This document shows, one piece after another, positions 54,118-64,000 of a DNA stretch of 64,000 nucleotides. Under the pieces are notes generated by a model. That model searched no databases, was not told where the DNA came from, and worked only from the letters and a program-made list of their open reading frames with translations. The translations under genes and the position numbers were made by a program. The stretch's first letter is position 1; the number at the start of each line of letters is the position of its first letter. The DNA is from Archangium violaceum Cb vi76. Lineage in GTDB: Bacteria; Myxococcota; Myxococcia; Myxococcales; Myxococcaceae. The stretch is taken from contig NZ_JPMI01000322.1 in assembly GCF_000733295.1 (NCBI RefSeq), positions 35,146 to 99,145 on the forward strand, in the 5' to 3' direction.

Positions 54118-55251
54118 ATGATTCGCGAAGTCTCGATCGAGAACTTCAAGTCCATCCAGGAACTCAACCTGCAACTCGGACGGGTCAACACGTTCATCGG
54201 CGCGAATGGCAGCGGCAAGAGCAACATTCTCGAAGCGATTGCACTCCAATCGGCTGCGGCGCAGAACAAGCTCGACAACGAGTTCCTGGCATCGCGGGGC
54301 ATTCGCGTCACCGAGCCGGTGTTCATGCGGGCGGCTTTCGCTGAAGAGGGAGCGCCGCGTGACATCACCATCAGCGTACAGATAGACGACGGTGTCGAGC
54401 TTAAACATCGCCTTCGGGCCGATGAGACATCGGCATATGCGCGATGGCAGGATGAACTCACCCTGAATTTTTCCGGGCCGATGCGGCATCATGCTGATGA
54501 GGTCATTAGAAGGATCGTGGGGGAAATGCCCCCCGACTTCTCACCTCCACTGCGCGCGGCGTTGGAGAGGGTGGCGCTTTCTACCTATTCTGGATTGCCA
54601 GACTTCATTGTTTTCTCTCCTGAGAATTCATATCTGCGCGTATTCCAAGCCGAAGGTCAGATCTTGCCGCTTGGAATCAAGGGCGAAGGACTCTTCGCTC
54701 ATCTCAAGGCGCTGAATACCAGTTCCCACGCTCGTCTCGCCGAGGTCATGGACAAGCTCGCGCTGATCGACTGGTTCGAGCGTCTGGACTTCCCTGCTGC
54801 TCTCGCGCCCGGCGAGCGAAGCATTCGCATTCGCGATCGCTATCTGGCCGAAGGTGCCCTCTTCGATCAGCGCAGTGCCAACGAAGGTTTCCTCTTCCTC
54901 CTGTTCTACCTCACTCTCTTCATCAGCCCGGACACGCCCCGTTTCTTCGCCATCGACAACGTCGACGCGTCCTTCAACCCCAAACTCTGCGCCACCCTCA
55001 TCCAAGAACTCACGGGGCTCGCCAAGAAGTATGAGAAGCAGGTGATTCTCACCACGCACAACCCCGCCGTGCTCGACGGTATCGATCTCACCGATAGCGA
55101 GCAGCGCTTGTTCGTCATCGCCCGGAACAAGGACGGGCACACCAAGGCACGTCGTGTCTCGCCGCCCAGGCCCGTCGAGGGGGAGCCACCCATGAAGCTC
55201 TCGGAAGCGTTCATGCGTGGCTACATCGGTGGGCTGCCCAAGAACTTCTGA
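54118..55251 (+). CDS. AAA/ABC-type ATPase (OLD/RecF-like), module 2
   Basis: The 377-residue protein has Walker A GANGSGKS (28-35), a signature-like SANEGF (253-258), Walker B 'FFAIDNVDASFNP' (276-288; Asn replaces the usual catalytic Glu) and a switch TTHNP (312-316). It has the same plan as module 1 but a different sequence, so the two are not recent copies. Codon and base use are visibly more A/T-mixed than neighbours (e.g. 54400-54640), a sign of transfer. It heads a two-gene unit with the TOPRIM-like gene. Confidence 0.85.
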   Translation: MIREVSIENFKSIQELNLQLGRVNTFIGANGSGKSNILEAIALQSAAAQNKLDNEFLASRGIRVTEPVFMRAAFAEEGAPRDITISVQIDDGVELKHRLRADETSAYARWQDELTLNFSGPMRHHADEVIRRIVGEMPPDFSPPLRAALERVALSTYSGLPDFIVFSPENSYLRVFQAEGQILPLGIKGEGLFAHLKALNTSSHARLAEVMDKLALIDWFERLDFPAALAPGERSIRIRDRYLAEGALFDQRSANEGFLFLLFYLTLFISPDTPRFFAIDNVDASFNPKLCATLIQELTGLAKKYEKQVILTTHNPAVLDGIDLTDSEQRLFVIARNKDGHTKARRVSPPRPVEGEPPMKLSEAFMRGYIGGLPKNF

Positions 55252-55262
55252 CGAGGTGACAC

Positions 55263-56012
55263 GTGCCCAGCTTCGGCATCGTCGGAGAAGGAGTCACCGA
55301 CCAGATCGTCGTCGATAACATCCTGCTCGGATACTTCGGCGATGAAGAGCCAATCGTCAACTACGTGCAGCCGCCGCTCGACAAGACTGGCGAGACGAGG
55401 GACCCCGCTCCCGGTGGCTGGGGCCTGGTGTTGAAGTTCTTCGAGCTTGGCGAGCACCGGCGCGCTCTGCAGTTCAACGACTACCTGGTGGTGCAGATCG
55501 ACACCGACGTGTCCGAGCAGAAGGGCTACGACGTCCCCCACCGTGAAGGTGGCCGGGAACTCGAGGTGGCGGAGCTCGTCATGCGCGTCACCGAAAAATT
55601 CAAGGGAATCATCGGAGACGAGTTCTTGAGGGCACATGGCCACCGCTTCCTCTTCGCCGTCGCCGTACACGGAATCGAGTGTTGGTTGCTGCCCCTCTTG
55701 TATGAGGACAATCGGGCGACGAAGACCACGGGTTGCCTGGATGCCTGCAATCGCGAGCGCATCAGGCGCAACAAGCCACCGCTCTCTGCCGCGGGACACA
55801 AGAGTGAAACGAAGAATGTGAAGGCGTATCAGGAGGTCGCTCGCGAGTACGCGAAGCGCAAGCGGCTGTACGCCGTTCGTGACAAGAATCCGAGTCTCGC
55901 GCTCTTTATCGCCCAGCTGGACACAAGCAATGTGAAGGCCCAGCCAGGTGCTGCGCCCCTGGAGGGCCTGCCCGTGGAGCAGTCCCCGGGCGCATCGGCT
56001 GCGGAGGAGTAA
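55263..56012 (+). CDS. TOPRIM-like putative nuclease (DUF4276-like), module 2
   Basis: The 249-residue product (GTG at 55263, GAGGTG upstream) opens 'FGIVGEGVTD', with Glu9 and Asp13 at TOPRIM positions, followed by 'YLVVQIDTDVSEQ' (D80 and D82, a DxD) and 'HGIECWLLPLLYE' (136-148), a DUF4276 hallmark. It lies 11 bases after the ATPase. Predicted metal-dependent nuclease or effector, activated by the ATPase. The last 25 residues are disordered. Confidence 0.75.
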   Translation: MPSFGIVGEGVTDQIVVDNILLGYFGDEEPIVNYVQPPLDKTGETRDPAPGGWGLVLKFFELGEHRRALQFNDYLVVQIDTDVSEQKGYDVPHREGGRELEVAELVMRVTEKFKGIIGDEFLRAHGHRFLFAVAVHGIECWLLPLLYEDNRATKTTGCLDACNRERIRRNKPPLSAAGHKSETKNVKAYQEVAREYAKRKRLYAVRDKNPSLALFIAQLDTSNVKAQPGAAPLEGLPVEQSPGASAAEE

Positions 56013-56060
56013 CTTGTCTAGAATGGCCCGCCTCCACACACGTGCGAGGGGAGTCGATTG

Positions 56061-56570
56061 ATGCGCGTCGTCCAGAAGCCGTGCCTCGTTCTTCTCGTGG
56101 GTGTTTTCGCGAGCGCCTGCGCCACGCCGGGGGAGAAGCGCGAGCCCTCCCAGTTCAAGAAGTGGCCCTCCAAGCCGCCGGATTGTGAGTTCGATGTCTT
56201 CGAGGCGGACGTCGAGCCCTCGGAGCCCTCGCGTCCCTACGAGGTGCTGGGCACGCTGGCCCTCGACGGCAACCAGTGGATGGGGCAGGGGGGGCGCAAG
56301 GAGGCGCTGCGCCAGACGGCGTGCACGGCCGGCGCGGACGTCGTCCTGCTCTCCCGTCCCTTCGAGCGGGGTTTTGGCAAGCAGGTCATCCGCTCCTACG
56401 ACGTGCGCTTCGCCGTCTACACGGATGTGCCCCCTCCGCCCGAGGTCCAGGCCGAGCGCGAGGCTGCCCGAGAGAAGCCGCCCCCGCCGCGTTCACCGGA
56501 CACCGTTCTGGTCCCCGCCCCCTCCTGGGAAGAGGGGACGGAGGGCACTGCTGTCATCAAGAAGCAGTAG
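56061..56570 (+). CDS. Hypothetical lipoprotein
   Basis: A 169-residue lipoprotein (Cys at about residue 20, ASAC; ATG at 56061, GAGGGGA upstream). A globular domain holds 'PYEVLGTLALDG', 'RKEALRQTACTAGADVVLL' and 'RSYDVRFAVYTD', then a Pro-rich tail. First of three co-directional genes; function unknown. Confidence 0.75.
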   Translation: MRVVQKPCLVLLVGVFASACATPGEKREPSQFKKWPSKPPDCEFDVFEADVEPSEPSRPYEVLGTLALDGNQWMGQGGRKEALRQTACTAGADVVLLSRPFERGFGKQVIRSYDVRFAVYTDVPPPPEVQAEREAAREKPPPPRSPDTVLVPAPSWEEGTEGTAVIKKQ

Positions 56571-56609
56571 GCTGGAGGGGTCGACTCCACACTGACGGAG
56601 GAGGAGCCC

Positions 56610-57575
56610 ATGAGAGGGATGCGAGGAGGGGCGTGGACCCTGGCGGGTGTATCGCTGGCGCTCGCACTGGTGCTGCCTGCGGGCTGCAAGACACCGGGCA
56701 GCTTCCGCGAGCCCGTGGCCCGTTTCCAGGAGGGCAGCACCGAGGCCAGTACCGCGCTCGGCCGGTACTACTCGGAGCTCAACCGCTTCGAGCGTGACCT
56801 CTATCTCGACGAGCGTTTGTATGACACCTCCCTGGAGGTGTTCGCCAGTGACGCCGCGGGGAGGCCCACGCCCCTGGTGGGCAAGCTCTTCTCCCCCGAG
56901 TCCATCCAGGCCCGCATGGATGCCATCGCCCTGCTCGGCGTCTACGCCGAGCGGCTGGCCACCCTCGCTGGCGCGGAGAACCCCGGCAAGCTGTCCGAGG
57001 GCTCCCAGGCCCTGGGCACGCAGCTCGGTACCCTGGGCAAGCAGATGGAGTCGCTGGCGGGCAGGGGAGACGCCTCGGCCAGCCGGTACGTGGAGCCGGT
57101 GACGACGCTCGTGGGCGTGGCCACCTCGCTCTTCCTGGAAGCCCGGCAGGCCGCGGCCCTCCAGAAGGGCATCGAGCAGGGCGCACCCCAGGTGAACGCC
57201 ATCCTCGACCTGTTGGAATCGGACCTCGTGGAGGTGCTCGGGCCCCAGCGTCTCACCGGGGCGAAGCAGGCCCTCGCCTCCCGGGTCATGTTCTACAACC
57301 TGAACCGCGAGAAGCTCTCCCTCGCCGAGCGCCGCGCCGTGCTCGACGACATCCGCCGCGCCTCCGATACCTACGAGGCCCTCGTGGTGGCCCAGCCCGT
57401 GGAGATGGCCCGCGCCCTGCGCGATGCCCACGAGGCCCTCCTCCTCTTCGCCCGCTCCGAGCGCAAGGTGGAGTCCTTCGAGGAGCTCTCCGCCGCCATG
57501 CAGTCCTTCCAGGGCCGTGTTCAGACCGCCGCCGCCGCCGTCCAGCGCATCAGCGAGCCTCCCAAGAAGGAGTAA
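56610..57575 (+). CDS. Helical lipoprotein
   Basis: A 321-residue lipoprotein (Cys about residue 26, 'LPAGC'), almost entirely helical: long Leu/Ala/Glu heptads over about 40-300 such as 'ARMDAIALLGVYAERLATLAG' and 'LTGAKQALASRVMFYNLNREKLSLAERRAVLDDIRRA'. It could form a coiled-coil or helical bundle on the periplasmic side. No family recognised. It lies 39 bases after the previous gene and six bases before the next. Confidence 0.75.
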   Translation: MRGMRGGAWTLAGVSLALALVLPAGCKTPGSFREPVARFQEGSTEASTALGRYYSELNRFERDLYLDERLYDTSLEVFASDAAGRPTPLVGKLFSPESIQARMDAIALLGVYAERLATLAGAENPGKLSEGSQALGTQLGTLGKQMESLAGRGDASASRYVEPVTTLVGVATSLFLEARQAAALQKGIEQGAPQVNAILDLLESDLVEVLGPQRLTGAKQALASRVMFYNLNREKLSLAERRAVLDDIRRASDTYEALVVAQPVEMARALRDAHEALLLFARSERKVESFEELSAAMQSFQGRVQTAAAAVQRISEPPKKE

Positions 57576-57580
57576 GCCCC

Positions 57581-57907
57581 ATGCTCTTCGACACCCAGAC
57601 GTTGACCCGCATCGTCGAGCGCAGCTTCGAGTTGTCGATGAGTGGTGCCCTGCCCGCCGAGACCCGTGCCCAGTACCTGGCTCATGGCAAGCGTCTGCGC
57701 GAGCTGCTCATGCAACTGCTCGGCGCCCGCTTCGACGCCGACGCCGCCGAGTTCAAGCAGGCCACCGACGCCATGCACAACACCAACCACGCCCTCACCG
57801 AGGCCGCCGATGAGCTGAACAAGGTCACCCAGGCCGTGGCCCGGTTGACCGAGCTCGCCGGGTACCTGGACAAGGCGCTCGGGATCGCGAAACGGGTTGT
57901 CTCGTAG
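57581..57907 (+). CDS. Small helical hypothetical protein
   Basis: A 108-residue protein with two to three amphipathic helices ('TRAQYLAHGKRLRELLMQLLGARFDADAAEFKQATDAMHNTNHALTEAADELNKVTQAVARLTELAGYL'). Short, Leu-rich and soluble-looking. Follows the helical lipoprotein closely, so likely the third member of the operon. Function unknown. Confidence 0.7.
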   Translation: MLFDTQTLTRIVERSFELSMSGALPAETRAQYLAHGKRLRELLMQLLGARFDADAAEFKQATDAMHNTNHALTEAADELNKVTQAVARLTELAGYLDKALGIAKRVVS

Positions 57908-57925
57908 CAACCCGGGGTACGTGGC

Positions 57926-57960
57926 ACCCTCACCCCGACCCTCTCCCGGGGGGCGAGGGG
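57926..57960. repeat. Dispersed hairpin repeat, copy 5
   Basis: ACCCTCACCCCGACCCTCTC with the matching GGGGGGCGAGGGG arm: the right-arm type, single copy, just downstream of the operon's last gene. Confidence 0.7.
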
Positions 57961-57970
57961 ATATTGAAAC

Positions 57971-58008
57971 ACGAAGCCCCGCGTTCCTTTCGGAGCGCGG
58001 GGCCTCGT
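57971..58008. terminator. Bidirectional terminator of atpA and operon
   Basis: ACGAAGCCCCGCGTTCC and GGAGCGCGGGGCCTCGT pair over 17 positions (two mismatches) around TTTC. Between convergent genes. Confidence 0.75.
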
Positions 58009-58031
58009 GAGGCTTCAGCTCGGGGCGTGGA

Positions 58032-59579
<1,548 letters not shown>

Positions 59580-59744
59580 CTTGCGTCCTTGCACAGGGGC
59601 GGCCGGTGGGAATGCCGCCAGAGAAACCTATATGGCGGGGCCCCCTTACCACGCGTACCCCCCCACCGCAACGCGCAAGGGCCCTCTGGGGCACCGGTTG
59701 TCATCGGCGCTGTAAGCGACACTGGAGGGGAGGGAGCTTGCCTC

Positions 59745-61259
59745 TCAGGAGCCCGGGGCGTGCCGGGGCAGCCACACGATGAAACGCGTGCCCAGCCCCA
59801 CTCCGGACTCCACCGAGATGCGGCCCCCAAGGGCCACCACGATCTGCCGGGCGATGTAGAGGCCCAGTCCCAACCCGTCGCCACTGGCGCGCTTGCCCCG
59901 CTTGAAGGGCTCGAACAAGGTCGCCCGCTCCTCCAGCGGCACTGGCGGCCCCTCGTTGCGCACCGTCAGGGTGACGCCGTCCGGCCCCCCCACCACCTTC
60001 ACTTCCACTGGCGTGTCCTCGGGACTGTGCTGCACGGCGTTGCCCACCAGGTTGTCCAGCAGCTGGCCGAGCCTCGACTCGTCCCAGCTTCCCCGCATGT
60101 CCCCCTCCGTCTTGCAGACGATGAGCCGCGTGGGGTGCGACACCTGGAACTCCTCCACCACCCGCTCCAGCAGCTTGTCGAGCGACAGCGGCGTCGGCTT
60201 CACCGGAATCCCCCCGGCCAGCCGCGCCCGCGTGAAATCCAGCAGCTCGTGGATCATCCGCTCCATGCGCCGCGCCGCCGTGGACACGTGCGTCACCTGA
60301 CGGGCCTGGGTCTCGCTCAGCCCACCGCCGCGCTGGAGCGCGCCCACGCTGAGCTGGATGGCGTAGAGGGGGGTGCGGAGATCATGGCCCACCACGCCCA
60401 GCAATTGCTCGCGGAAGGTGTCGGCCCGGGCGGCGGCTTCCTCTGCGGCCTTGCGCGCGCTGATGTCCCACACGGCCGTCATCCGCACGCTGCGTCCGCA
60501 GAACTCCACCGGCCGTCCCAGCACCTCCAGGAAGAGGCGCTTGCCGTCGGCGCGCAGCCCCGTCAGCTCGTACGGGGACTCCACCTGCCGGGACACGGCC
60601 CGCTGCACCGCCTCGCGGGACTCGGGCGCCACCCAGCGCGCCAAAGGCTGGCCCACCATCTCCTCCGGCGGGCTCCCGAAGAGGTTGGCCAGCGCGGGGC
60701 TCACGTCCAGGACGATGCCCGCGTCATGCAGGAAGTAGCCGTCACACGAGACGGTGACGAGGCCGCGCAGCCGCTCCTCGCTCTCGCGCAGCGCCTGCTC
60801 CCGCTCCACGCGCTCCGTCTCGTCCTCCATCATCAGCCCCACGCCCGAGCGCAGTCCGCCCGAGGAGGCCGGGAGCACGGTGACCCGGAAGTGCCGCACG
60901 TGGGTATTCGAGGTGAAGCCCGGCTGGCCCGACACCCGCGCGCCCGCTACCTGCTCGCCGGCCAGGGCGCGCTGGAGCAGGGGCGTCAGCTCCTTCGTCA
61001 TCCCGGGCCAGACCTCGCCCACGGAGCGGCCCTCGTACGCGCTGCCGGGCAGCCCGCTCAGGGTCATCAGCGCGGTGCTGACGAAACGGAAGCGCAGCTC
61101 CTTGTCGAGGAAGGCCAGTCCGATACCCGACGCATGGAGTAGCGCCCCGAAGCACTGCTGGGCCTCCTCGGAAAAAGAAGGGGCCATAGGGGCGGCATGA
61201 GAGCGGTGGAGGACGGGCTGCGCCATGGTGGAGGACACGGGCTGGACCCGTGTGGTCAC
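59745..61259 (-). CDS. Sensor histidine kinase (PAS-PAS) inside the atpH-atpA locus
   Basis: A 504-residue kinase (GTG at 61259 with AGGGAAAGG upstream; ATG at 61226 is an alternative). PAS domains at about 40-155 and 160-270, HisKA with H292 in GHDLRTPL, then HATPase_c. No membrane segments. It stands on the same strand as atpH (99 bases before its start) and atpA (165 bases after its stop). Either it is an inserted independent gene or co-transcribed; spacing allows its own promoter. Confidence 0.88.
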   Translation of the reverse strand: MTTRVQPVSSTMAQPVLHRSHAAPMAPSFSEEAQQCFGALLHASGIGLAFLDKELRFRFVSTALMTLSGLPGSAYEGRSVGEVWPGMTKELTPLLQRALAGEQVAGARVSGQPGFTSNTHVRHFRVTVLPASSGGLRSGVGLMMEDETERVEREQALRESEERLRGLVTVSCDGYFLHDAGIVLDVSPALANLFGSPPEEMVGQPLARWVAPESREAVQRAVSRQVESPYELTGLRADGKRLFLEVLGRPVEFCGRSVRMTAVWDISARKAAEEAAARADTFREQLLGVVGHDLRTPLYAIQLSVGALQRGGGLSETQARQVTHVSTAARRMERMIHELLDFTRARLAGGIPVKPTPLSLDKLLERVVEEFQVSHPTRLIVCKTEGDMRGSWDESRLGQLLDNLVGNAVQHSPEDTPVEVKVVGGPDGVTLTVRNEGPPVPLEERATLFEPFKRGKRASGDGLGLGLYIARQIVVALGGRISVESGVGLGTRFIVWLPRHAPGS

Positions 61260-61358
61260 ACCATAGCCTTTCCCTGGGCCGCTGGGAATACCGGGCTTGC
61301 CGGGAAGTGGGGAGGAGCCGACAACTCGGCTTCCTCGGGAGTCCAGCGAGCGAGACGG

Positions 61359-61904
61359 CTAGCGCTGCTTGAGCTCGCGGCGAAGCTGCTCGAGCTGGGT
61401 GCGCAGGGTGCCGTCATAGAGGGTGCTGCCCACCTGGGCGGCGACACCACCGAGGACGGAGGGGTCCACGCGGGCTTCCAGCACCACGTTGCGCTGGGTG
61501 AGCTGCTTGAGGGTGCCGGCCAGCGACTGGAGGGTGTCGTTGGACAGGGGGACGGCGCTGGTGACGTGGCCGCGCACGCGGCCGGCCTGGGCGTCCACCA
61601 TGTCCCGGTAGAGGCGGGCGATGTCCGGCAGGTAACCGAGCCGGTTGCGGTCCACCAGCAGCCGCATGCTGTTGGCCAGCACGGGCTCCACCTGGCCGAG
61701 CGCCTTGAGGAGCGACTCCACCACGCGGGCGCGCTGCTCGCGGGTGTAGGCCGGGTTGAACAGCACGTCCGCCAGCTCGCGGTTTTGACCGACGGCGCTG
61801 GAGACGGAAGTGAGCTGCTCCGACACGGCATCGGCGCGGCCAGCTTCAGTGGCGACGTCGAGGAGCGCGCGGGCGTAACGGCGGGCGATTGACACGTTCA
61901 CCAT
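61359..61904 (-). CDS. atpH: ATP synthase F1 subunit delta
   Basis: A 181-residue delta subunit (ATG at 61904): 'SIARRYARALLDVATEAG' at the N-terminus, 'ELADVLFNPAYTREQRARVVESLL', 'LLVDRNRLGYLPDIARLYRDMVDAQAG' and 'VLEARVDPSVLGGVAAQVGSTLYDGTLRTQLEQLRREL'. It links the F1 head to the b stalk. Upstream lies a divergent Hsp70 gene, so no atpB/E/F are joined here. Confidence 0.95.
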   Translation of the reverse strand: MVNVSIARRYARALLDVATEAGRADAVSEQLTSVSSAVGQNRELADVLFNPAYTREQRARVVESLLKALGQVEPVLANSMRLLVDRNRLGYLPDIARLYRDMVDAQAGRVRGHVTSAVPLSNDTLQSLAGTLKQLTQRNVVLEARVDPSVLGGVAAQVGSTLYDGTLRTQLEQLRRELKQR

Positions 61905-62064
61905 GGCGCGGCGGCCCTTAGCACGCCCCCCGGCCGGGGGCAACGCCGGGCCGTGTTCCCCTTACGGGGTCTCCAATAAGTTCCCCTGGGGCTGTACCCG
62001 CCGGGGGGGGTCCACGGAGGGACTCCGGGACCGCGCATCTCCGGCGTATCATGGACTTCCTTCA

Positions 62065-63885
62065 ATGCGCGACCCCGTCATCGGCATCGATCTGGGCACC
62101 ACCAACAGCGCCGTGGCCTCCGTGGAGGAGGGCCGGCCCCGCATCGTCCCGTCACGCTCGGGAGGCCGGCTGACCCCCTCCGTGGTGGGACTCACCCCCA
62201 AGCTGGCCGAGCGCGTGGTGGGCACCAAGGCCCAGGAGCTCGCCAACGAGCACCCCGACTGCGTGGTGTGGGCCACCAAGCGCTTCATCGGGCGGCGCTT
62301 CACCCCGGAGCTGGTCCAGCAGGCCAAAGCGGTGGTGCCCTACCAGTTGGCGGGCGGCAACACCGGAGACGTGCGCGTGAAGATGGCCGGGCGCACCGTG
62401 CCCGTCACCCAGGTGTCGGCGATGATTCTGGGGGAGCTCAAGCTGGACGCCGAGGCCTTCTTCGGGCGCGGGGTGAGCAAATGCGTCATCACCGTCCCCG
62501 CCAACTTCGATGACAGCCAGCGCCAGGCCACCCGCGAGGCGGCCACCATCGCCGGGCTGGACGCCATCCGCCTCATCAACGAGCCCACCGCCGCGGCGCT
62601 CGCCTACGGGCTGTCGCGTGGCTTCCAGGGCCATGCGCTCGTGTTCGACCTGGGCGGCGGCACCTTCGATGTCACCGTCCTGGAGATTACAGACGGCGTC
62701 TACGAGGTGAAGGCCACCGGAGGAGACCCGGCGCTGGGCGGCGAGGACTTCGACCTCAAGATTGTGGAATGGCTGCTGGCGCAGGTGGACGACAACCACC
62801 GCGAGCTGGTGCACCGGGACGTGGTGTCCATGCACAAGCTGAAGGTGGCCGCCGAGCAGGCCAAGCGCGAGCTGACGGAGTACGAGGAGACGCTCATCTC
62901 CCTGGACGGGTTGGGAGACCACACCCAGCCGGCGCGCAAGCTGACGGGCCTGGAGACGGCGCTGACGCGGAACTTCTTCGAGCAGCTGTGTGAGCCGCTG
63001 TCCAAGCGCTGCATCGCGGTGTGCGAGTCGGTGATGAAGGAAGCGGGGATGGACCCGCACGCGGTGGACACGGTGCTGCTGGTGGGCGGCATGACGCGCG
63101 TGCCGTTGATTCGCCGGCTGGTGACGGACTTCTTCGGCAGGTCGCCCTCCACGGAGGTCAACCCGGACGAGGCGGTGGCGCTGGGCGCGGCCATCCACGC
63201 GGACGAGCTGGCGCGGCAGTCGGGCGCGGCGCTGCTGCTGGACGTGGTGGGCAACTCGCTGGGCGTGGGCGTGATGGGCGGGAGGGTGAAGCACCTCATT
63301 CCCCGGAACAGCTCGGTGCCGGTGGTGGCCAAGGACGTCTTCCACCCGGGCCGTCACGGACAGACGGAGGCTCGCATCCCCATCTTCCAGGGCGAGAGCG
63401 AGATGCAGGACGAGAACCGCAAGCTGGGCGAGGTGGTGCTGCGCAACCTCCAGGGCGCCTCGCGCTCGGACACGCCGCTGGAGGTGACGTTCGAGCTGTC
63501 CAACGAGGGCACGCTGTCGGTGCGCGCCACCGACCTGAAGTCGGGGCTGAGCGAGGCGGTGAAGCTGGAGGCCCGTCCCCACCTGCCGGGCCAGGAGGCC
63601 GAGCGGCTCGTGAAGGAGCAGGCCGCGTACGCGCAGCGGCAGGCACAGGCGGACGCGAAGAAGACGGAGGAGACGTTCCGCAAGCTGCTGGAGCGCGGCG
63701 AGAAGCTGGCGAAGCTGCTGCAGCGCTCCGCCGAGGAGAATCCCAGTGACGAGGCGGACGCGGCGATGATCAACGTGCGCTCGCTGCTGGCCACCGGCTA
63801 CTCGGCCCTGGAGGGCCGCGACGCCGAGCAGTGCGCCCAGGTGGCGCGCCAGCTCACCCAGTTGCTCTCCGGCCGCCGGGATTGA
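62065..63885 (+). CDS. Hsp70-family chaperone (DnaK-like)
   Basis: The 606-residue protein has the phosphate-1 motif 'GIDLGTTNSAVASV' (about 7-20), 'LINEPTAAALAYGL', 'VFDLGGGTFDVTVLEI' and 'TVLLVGGMTRVPLIRRLV', a complete ATPase domain, a substrate-binding domain and a short helical lid ('RLVKEQAAYAQRQAQADAKK'). Slightly shorter than DnaK, no EEVD-type end. Myxobacteria carry several Hsp70s, some in motility or development; no DnaJ or GrpE gene is adjacent. ATG at 62065. Confidence 0.95.
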   Translation: MRDPVIGIDLGTTNSAVASVEEGRPRIVPSRSGGRLTPSVVGLTPKLAERVVGTKAQELANEHPDCVVWATKRFIGRRFTPELVQQAKAVVPYQLAGGNTGDVRVKMAGRTVPVTQVSAMILGELKLDAEAFFGRGVSKCVITVPANFDDSQRQATREAATIAGLDAIRLINEPTAAALAYGLSRGFQGHALVFDLGGGTFDVTVLEITDGVYEVKATGGDPALGGEDFDLKIVEWLLAQVDDNHRELVHRDVVSMHKLKVAAEQAKRELTEYEETLISLDGLGDHTQPARKLTGLETALTRNFFEQLCEPLSKRCIAVCESVMKEAGMDPHAVDTVLLVGGMTRVPLIRRLVTDFFGRSPSTEVNPDEAVALGAAIHADELARQSGAALLLDVVGNSLGVGVMGGRVKHLIPRNSSVPVVAKDVFHPGRHGQTEARIPIFQGESEMQDENRKLGEVVLRNLQGASRSDTPLEVTFELSNEGTLSVRATDLKSGLSEAVKLEARPHLPGQEAERLVKEQAAYAQRQAQADAKKTEETFRKLLERGEKLAKLLQRSAEENPSDEADAAMINVRSLLATGYSALEGRDAEQCAQVARQLTQLLSGRRD

Positions 63886-63894
63886 GCCCTTTAT

Positions 63895-64000
63895 TTCCCC
63901 TCTCCCACCGGGAGAGGGACGGGGTGAGGGTGCCACGCATCCCGGGTTGAACCCCCTGCCCACACTGGGGGCCATGGATTGGAGAACGGGCCTGGATACC
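63895..64000 (+). repeat. Composite dispersed repeat element, partial
   Basis: Left arm 63895-63931 (GACGGGGTGAGGGT at its end) and the 50-bp core at 63941-63990, which matches 38527-38576 at 44 of 50 positions. The right arm, if present, lies beyond the window end. Confidence 0.75.

Noticed and set aside
62152..63975. 607-residue ORF opposite the Hsp70 gene
   Set aside because: Hsp70 motifs are complete on the plus strand; the opposite frame is Arg/His/Gln-rich low complexity.

Overview
The window is high-GC DNA with densely packed genes and the hallmarks of a predatory myxobacterium (Myxococcota, most likely a Cystobacter/Archangium-type genome). The pointers are a DUF2378 (TIGR02265) protein, a MYXO-CTERM-like sorting tail, a SitA-like lipoprotein toxin, many PAS/GAF histidine kinases and many lipoproteins. 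Species cannot be fixed from the sequence alone. No rRNA, tRNA, CRISPR array or complete insertion sequence was seen.

Layout. 1-7 kb: two unrelated membrane-associated metallophosphoesterases, a hotdog thioesterase, a Cys-rich membrane-anchored protein with a small lipoprotein, and a DUF962 protein. 7-15 kb: a histidine-kinase remnant, overlapping tandem AlaDH/PNT-like dehydrogenases, a class II DAHP synthase, a GAF-PAS histidine kinase and an ornithine-cyclodeaminase-like enzyme. 15-20 kb: small membrane and lipoproteins, an NmrA-like protein, two related proteins with basic tails flanking a DUF2203 gene, and a class I terpene synthase. 20.7-26.4 kb: a four-gene surface operon (BNR propeller with a MYXO-CTERM-like tail, lipoprotein, YVTN propeller, dihaem cytochrome c) divergent from an LVIVD-repeat lipoprotein.

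26.5-38.4 kb: an ATPase + TOPRIM-like pair, two methyltransferases, a SEC-C protein, a FadL-like porin, and two tandem ~660-residue lipoproteins ending in Hint (hedgehog/intein-type) domains. 38.6-48 kb: a patatin, a CBS protein, a haloalkane-dehalogenase-like hydrolase, a MobA-like transferase, a SitA-like PD-(D/E)xK toxin with its DUF3396 immunity gene, an OmpA-like protein, and a Coq4-like gene coupled to a TetR regulator. 48-53 kb: two divergent PAS/GAF kinases. 54-64 kb: a second ATPase + TOPRIM-like pair of more mixed base composition, a three-gene lipoprotein operon, atpA and atpH separated by a histidine-kinase gene, and an Hsp70.

Several groups look like working units: two ATPase/nuclease modules (candidate phage defence), the toxin-immunity pair (kin discrimination), the surface redox/propeller operon, and the duplicated Hint lipoproteins, which share palindromes upstream. 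A dispersed hairpin repeat family sits downstream of many genes.
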